Shown one piece after another: positions 61,932 to 64,000 of a DNA stretch of 64,000 nucleotides. The stretch comes from Rodentibacter caecimuris. Lineage in GTDB: Bacteria > Pseudomonadota > Gammaproteobacteria > Enterobacterales > Pasteurellaceae. Below the pieces are notes generated by a model. That model saw nothing but the letters and a program-made list of their open reading frames with translations, searched no databases and was not told where the DNA came from. How positions within the stretch are numbered: position 1 is the first letter of the stretch; the number at the start of each line of letters is the position of its first letter. The stretch is from contig MLAA01000039.1 of NCBI GenBank assembly GCA_001998905.1, forward strand, positions 1-64,000. The letters are read 5' to 3'. Position numbers and translations under genes: made by a program.

Positions 61932-63299
61932 ATGATTAGCGTTTTTGATATGTTTAAAGTGGGGATTGGACCGTCCAGTTCCCATACTGTCGGACCAATG
62001 AAAGCTGGCAAACAGTTTGTTGATGATCTAATTGAGCAGCAATATTTCGATAGAACGGCTGAAATTCAAGCGGACGTTTATGGCTCTTTATCTATGACAG
62101 GGAGAGGACATAATACGGATATTGCTATTATTATGGGGCTTGCTGGATATTTGCCACATAATGTAGATATTGATTTGATCCCTAAATTTATCGCGGAATT
62201 AAAGAAAACTGCATCTCTATCTATTGCGGAAGGAAAAAAATCGGTTAAGTTTGATTTTGAAGGTAATTTAATTTTCCACTCAACATTTTTACCGCTGCAT
62301 GAAAATGGGATGAAATTGACCGCACTTGATGAGCAAAATAATGTGCTTTACCAGCAGACTTATTATTCTATTGGCGGCGGATTTATTGTTGATGAGTTAC
62401 ATTTCGGAGTAGCGGAACAAGCGAATATTTCAGTACCTTATCCTTATAAAAATGCTGAAGATATTTTACGACATTGTCGTGAAAATGGATTAATGCTATC
62501 AACGGTAATGTTAGAAAATGAGATCGCGTTAAACGGTAAACAGGCGGTCAAGGAGCATTTAAAAACGGTTTGGAATGCTATGCGAGCCTGCATTGATCGT
62601 GGCTTACATACCGAAGGAATATTACCTGGTCCTCTGAAAGTGCCACGCCGTGCTGCGTCTTTATATCGAATGTTAGAGGCAAATACCAATTTATCTAATG
62701 ATCCGATGAAGGTAATTGATTGGATTAATATGTATGCTTTAGCCGTTAATGAAGAAAATGCTGCCGGGGGACGTGTGGTAACTGCCCCAACTAATGGGGC
62801 CTGTGGCATCATACCCGCGGTATTGGCCTATTATGAGAAATTTGTTTCTCCTTTAACACCAGATGTTGTTGAACGTTATTTATTAGCTAGTGGAATGATC
62901 GGTTCATTGTATAAGATGAATGCGTCTATTTCCGGTGCAGAAGTAGGATGTCAAGGTGAGGTCGGTGTTGCTTGTTCTATGGCTGCCGCGGGCTTAGCAG
63001 AAATTTTAGGGGCTAGCCCGGAACAAGTTTGTATTGCTGCAGAAATTGCAATGGAACATAATCTTGGCTTAACCTGTGATCCGGTAGGTGGGCAAGTTCA
63101 AGTGCCTTGTATCGAACGTAATGCGATAGCCTCGGTAAAAGCCATTAATGCAAGCAGAATGGCATTGCGTCGTACAACTAACCCGAGAGTTACTCTAGAC
63201 AAAGTGATTGAAACAATGTATGAAACCGGTAAAGATATGAATGCCAAATATCGCGAAACTTCACAAGGTGGATTAGCAATCAAGATTGTTTGTACTTAA
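61932..63299 (+). CDS. sdaA: L-serine dehydratase (iron-sulfur type)
   Basis: The 455-residue single-chain enzyme converts L-serine to pyruvate and ammonium. MISVFDMFKVGIGPSSSHTVGPM opens the beta domain. The alpha domain has GACGIIPAVLAYY (about 290-302), EVGCQGEVGVACSMAAAG (about 337-354) and CDPVGGQVQVPCIERN (about 379-394), whose cysteines bind a [4Fe-4S] cluster. With sdaC it forms a serine-catabolism unit delivering pyruvate under anaerobiosis. Uptake core at 62319. Confidence 0.96.
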   Translation: MISVFDMFKVGIGPSSSHTVGPMKAGKQFVDDLIEQQYFDRTAEIQADVYGSLSMTGRGHNTDIAIIMGLAGYLPHNVDIDLIPKFIAELKKTASLSIAEGKKSVKFDFEGNLIFHSTFLPLHENGMKLTALDEQNNVLYQQTYYSIGGGFIVDELHFGVAEQANISVPYPYKNAEDILRHCRENGLMLSTVMLENEIALNGKQAVKEHLKTVWNAMRACIDRGLHTEGILPGPLKVPRRAASLYRMLEANTNLSNDPMKVIDWINMYALAVNEENAAGGRVVTAPTNGACGIIPAVLAYYEKFVSPLTPDVVERYLLASGMIGSLYKMNASISGAEVGCQGEVGVACSMAAAGLAEILGASPEQVCIAAEIAMEHNLGLTCDPVGGQVQVPCIERNAIASVKAINASRMALRRTTNPRVTLDKVIETMYETGKDMNAKYRETSQGGLAIKIVCT

Positions 63300-63305
63300 T
63301 ACAAT

Positions 63306-63340
63306 AAAATCGGTGAATGGGTTAAGTTCACCGATTTTTT
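63306..63340. terminator. Bidirectional terminator between sdaA and the phosphoesterase gene
   Basis: AAAATCGGTGAA (63306-63317) and TTCACCGATTTT (63327-63338) form a perfect 12-bp stem with a 9-nt loop followed by TT. Confidence 0.9.
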
Positions 63341-63344
63341 ACTC

Positions 63345-64000
63345 CTATTTCTTTCCTTCTACATCTACAATTATCACTTCCGATTGAGAACCTAAGCGCA
63401 TAGGAATCCCCCAGAATCCGTAGCCGGATGTTACAAAAAAATGTCCATTCCCAATTTTTTCATAGCCGTAATCTAATCGATAAAGTAATGCAGTAAGTAG
63501 ATTCGCTGGGAAAATTTGCCCTCTGTGAGTATGACCAGATACTTGAATATCAATCGGTAGCGCAGAGTGGGTTTCGATATCTGTTGGACGGTGATCTAGT
63601 ACAATAATTGGCAGTGAAGTATCGACTGATTTTAATAGTTCTTTTGTGTCAGGACGGGCTATATATAAATCGTCATTGCGCCCTATCAGTACAAGCTTAT
63701 TATTAATAGTAATACTTTGATCTTTTAATAGTGTCAAACCTGCTTGTCTAATTTCAGTACTGATTTCTGCTTGATAGCCAAAGAAATCGTGATTACCTAA
63801 AGTGGCATAAACACCTAAAGGTGCAGTTAATTTTGTCAAATGTGATTGCATATTTTCTGCTAAATAGGCATCGATATTATCATCCATAATATCACCAGGC
63901 AGTAAGATGATATCGACTTTTTCATCTTGCATAATTTGAGTTAATTTGTCTAATTGTTGGTTTCCGAATAATATGCCTAGATGTAAATCGCTTGCTATTC
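63345..64000 (-). CDS. Metallophosphoesterase (YkuE/YaeI-like), N-terminus beyond the window
   Basis: The frame is open from the right edge of the window: the codons before the first internal Met encode IASDLHLGILFGNQQLDK, whose Asp-x-His is the first metal motif of calcineurin-like phosphoesterases, so the gene begins outside. Further motifs are LPGDIMDD (GD), LGNHDFFG (GNHD), VLDHRPTD and SGHTHRGQIFP (GHTH), giving a complete dinuclear metal site. Phosphoesterases of this type act on membrane phospholipid or lipid A intermediates, but the substrate here is unknown. About 218 residues are visible. Confidence 0.88.
   Translation of the reverse strand, partial: IASDLHLGILFGNQQLDKLTQIMQDEKVDIILLPGDIMDDNIDAYLAENMQSHLTKLTAPLGVYATLGNHDFFGYQAEISTEIRQAGLTLLKDQSITINNKLVLIGRNDDLYIARPDTKELLKSVDTSLPIIVLDHRPTDIETHSALPIDIQVSGHTHRGQIFPANLLTALLYRLDYGYEKIGNGHFFVTSGYGFWGIPMRLGSQSEVIIVDVEGKK

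Overview
The window is ordinary chromosomal DNA of a Pasteurellaceae bacterium. The 9-base DNA uptake core AAGTGCGGT (or its complement) occurs at least 25 times in 64 kb, where about one copy would be expected by chance. This is the Haemophilus influenzae-type uptake signal, so the organism belongs to the Haemophilus/Pasteurella/Aggregatibacter/Gallibacterium/Avibacterium side of the family and not the A. pleuropneumoniae type. The low-GC composition and the fbpABC, oadGAB, frdABCD, nhaB-dsbB and rsmE-yqgE-ruvX arrangements fit. The genus cannot be fixed from the window. No rRNA, tRNA, CRISPR array, intact insertion sequence, prophage or defence island was seen.

Layout. 1-6.4 kb: the 3'-truncated end of a DUF945-like membrane-anchored protein gene, then a 1489-residue autotransporter, the only clearly accessory-looking surface gene. 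6.4-12 kb: adk, two small membrane proteins, ampG, galE and an NCS2 purine permease under a near-perfect PurR operator. 12-16.5 kb and up to 19.2 kb: dnaE, rluA, rapA. 19.4-24.7 kb: pnuC and cdd (nucleoside and NAD-precursor salvage), cpxA-cpxR, bamE and yejK, with yejL-yejM diverging. 27-33.8 kb: an orphan amidohydrolase, raiA, glpG, a small membrane protein, yafJ, gdhA, hemB. 34-41 kb: tatABC, the ferric iron transporter fbpABC, nhaA. 41-46.1 kb: oxaloacetate decarboxylase Na+ pump oadGAB, yggT, corA. 46.5-48.5 kb: rpsP-rimM-trmD-rplS. 48.6-53.8 kb: a small lipoprotein, proB, folA, dsbB, nhaB, fadR. 53.8-55.6 kb: rsmE-yqgE-ruvX. 55.8-59.1 kb: frdABCD with an FNR/CRP-like site. 59.4-64 kb: epmA, sdaC-sdaA and the start-truncated end of a metallophosphoesterase gene.

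How the genes work together. Much of the window concerns anaerobic and sodium-based energetics (fumarate reductase, the Na+-pumping oxaloacetate decarboxylase, NhaA and NhaB), envelope quality control (CpxRA, BamE, YejM, DsbB, Tat, GlpG), nutrient scavenging (iron, Mg2+, purines, cytidine, nicotinamide riboside, serine) and translation (S16, L19, RimM, TrmD, RsmE, RluA, EpmA, RaiA).

I did not find a clear new multi-gene system. The observations I rate highest are: a 240-nt leader upstream of corA with its own strong promoter, a possible 11-codon leader peptide and mutually exclusive hairpins arranged like an attenuator; the autotransporter with two alternating repeat motifs and a long coiled coil inserted before its barrel; and a compact orphan amidohydrolase of unknown substrate. 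All coordinates and motifs were read by eye; no database search, structure prediction or folding calculation was run.
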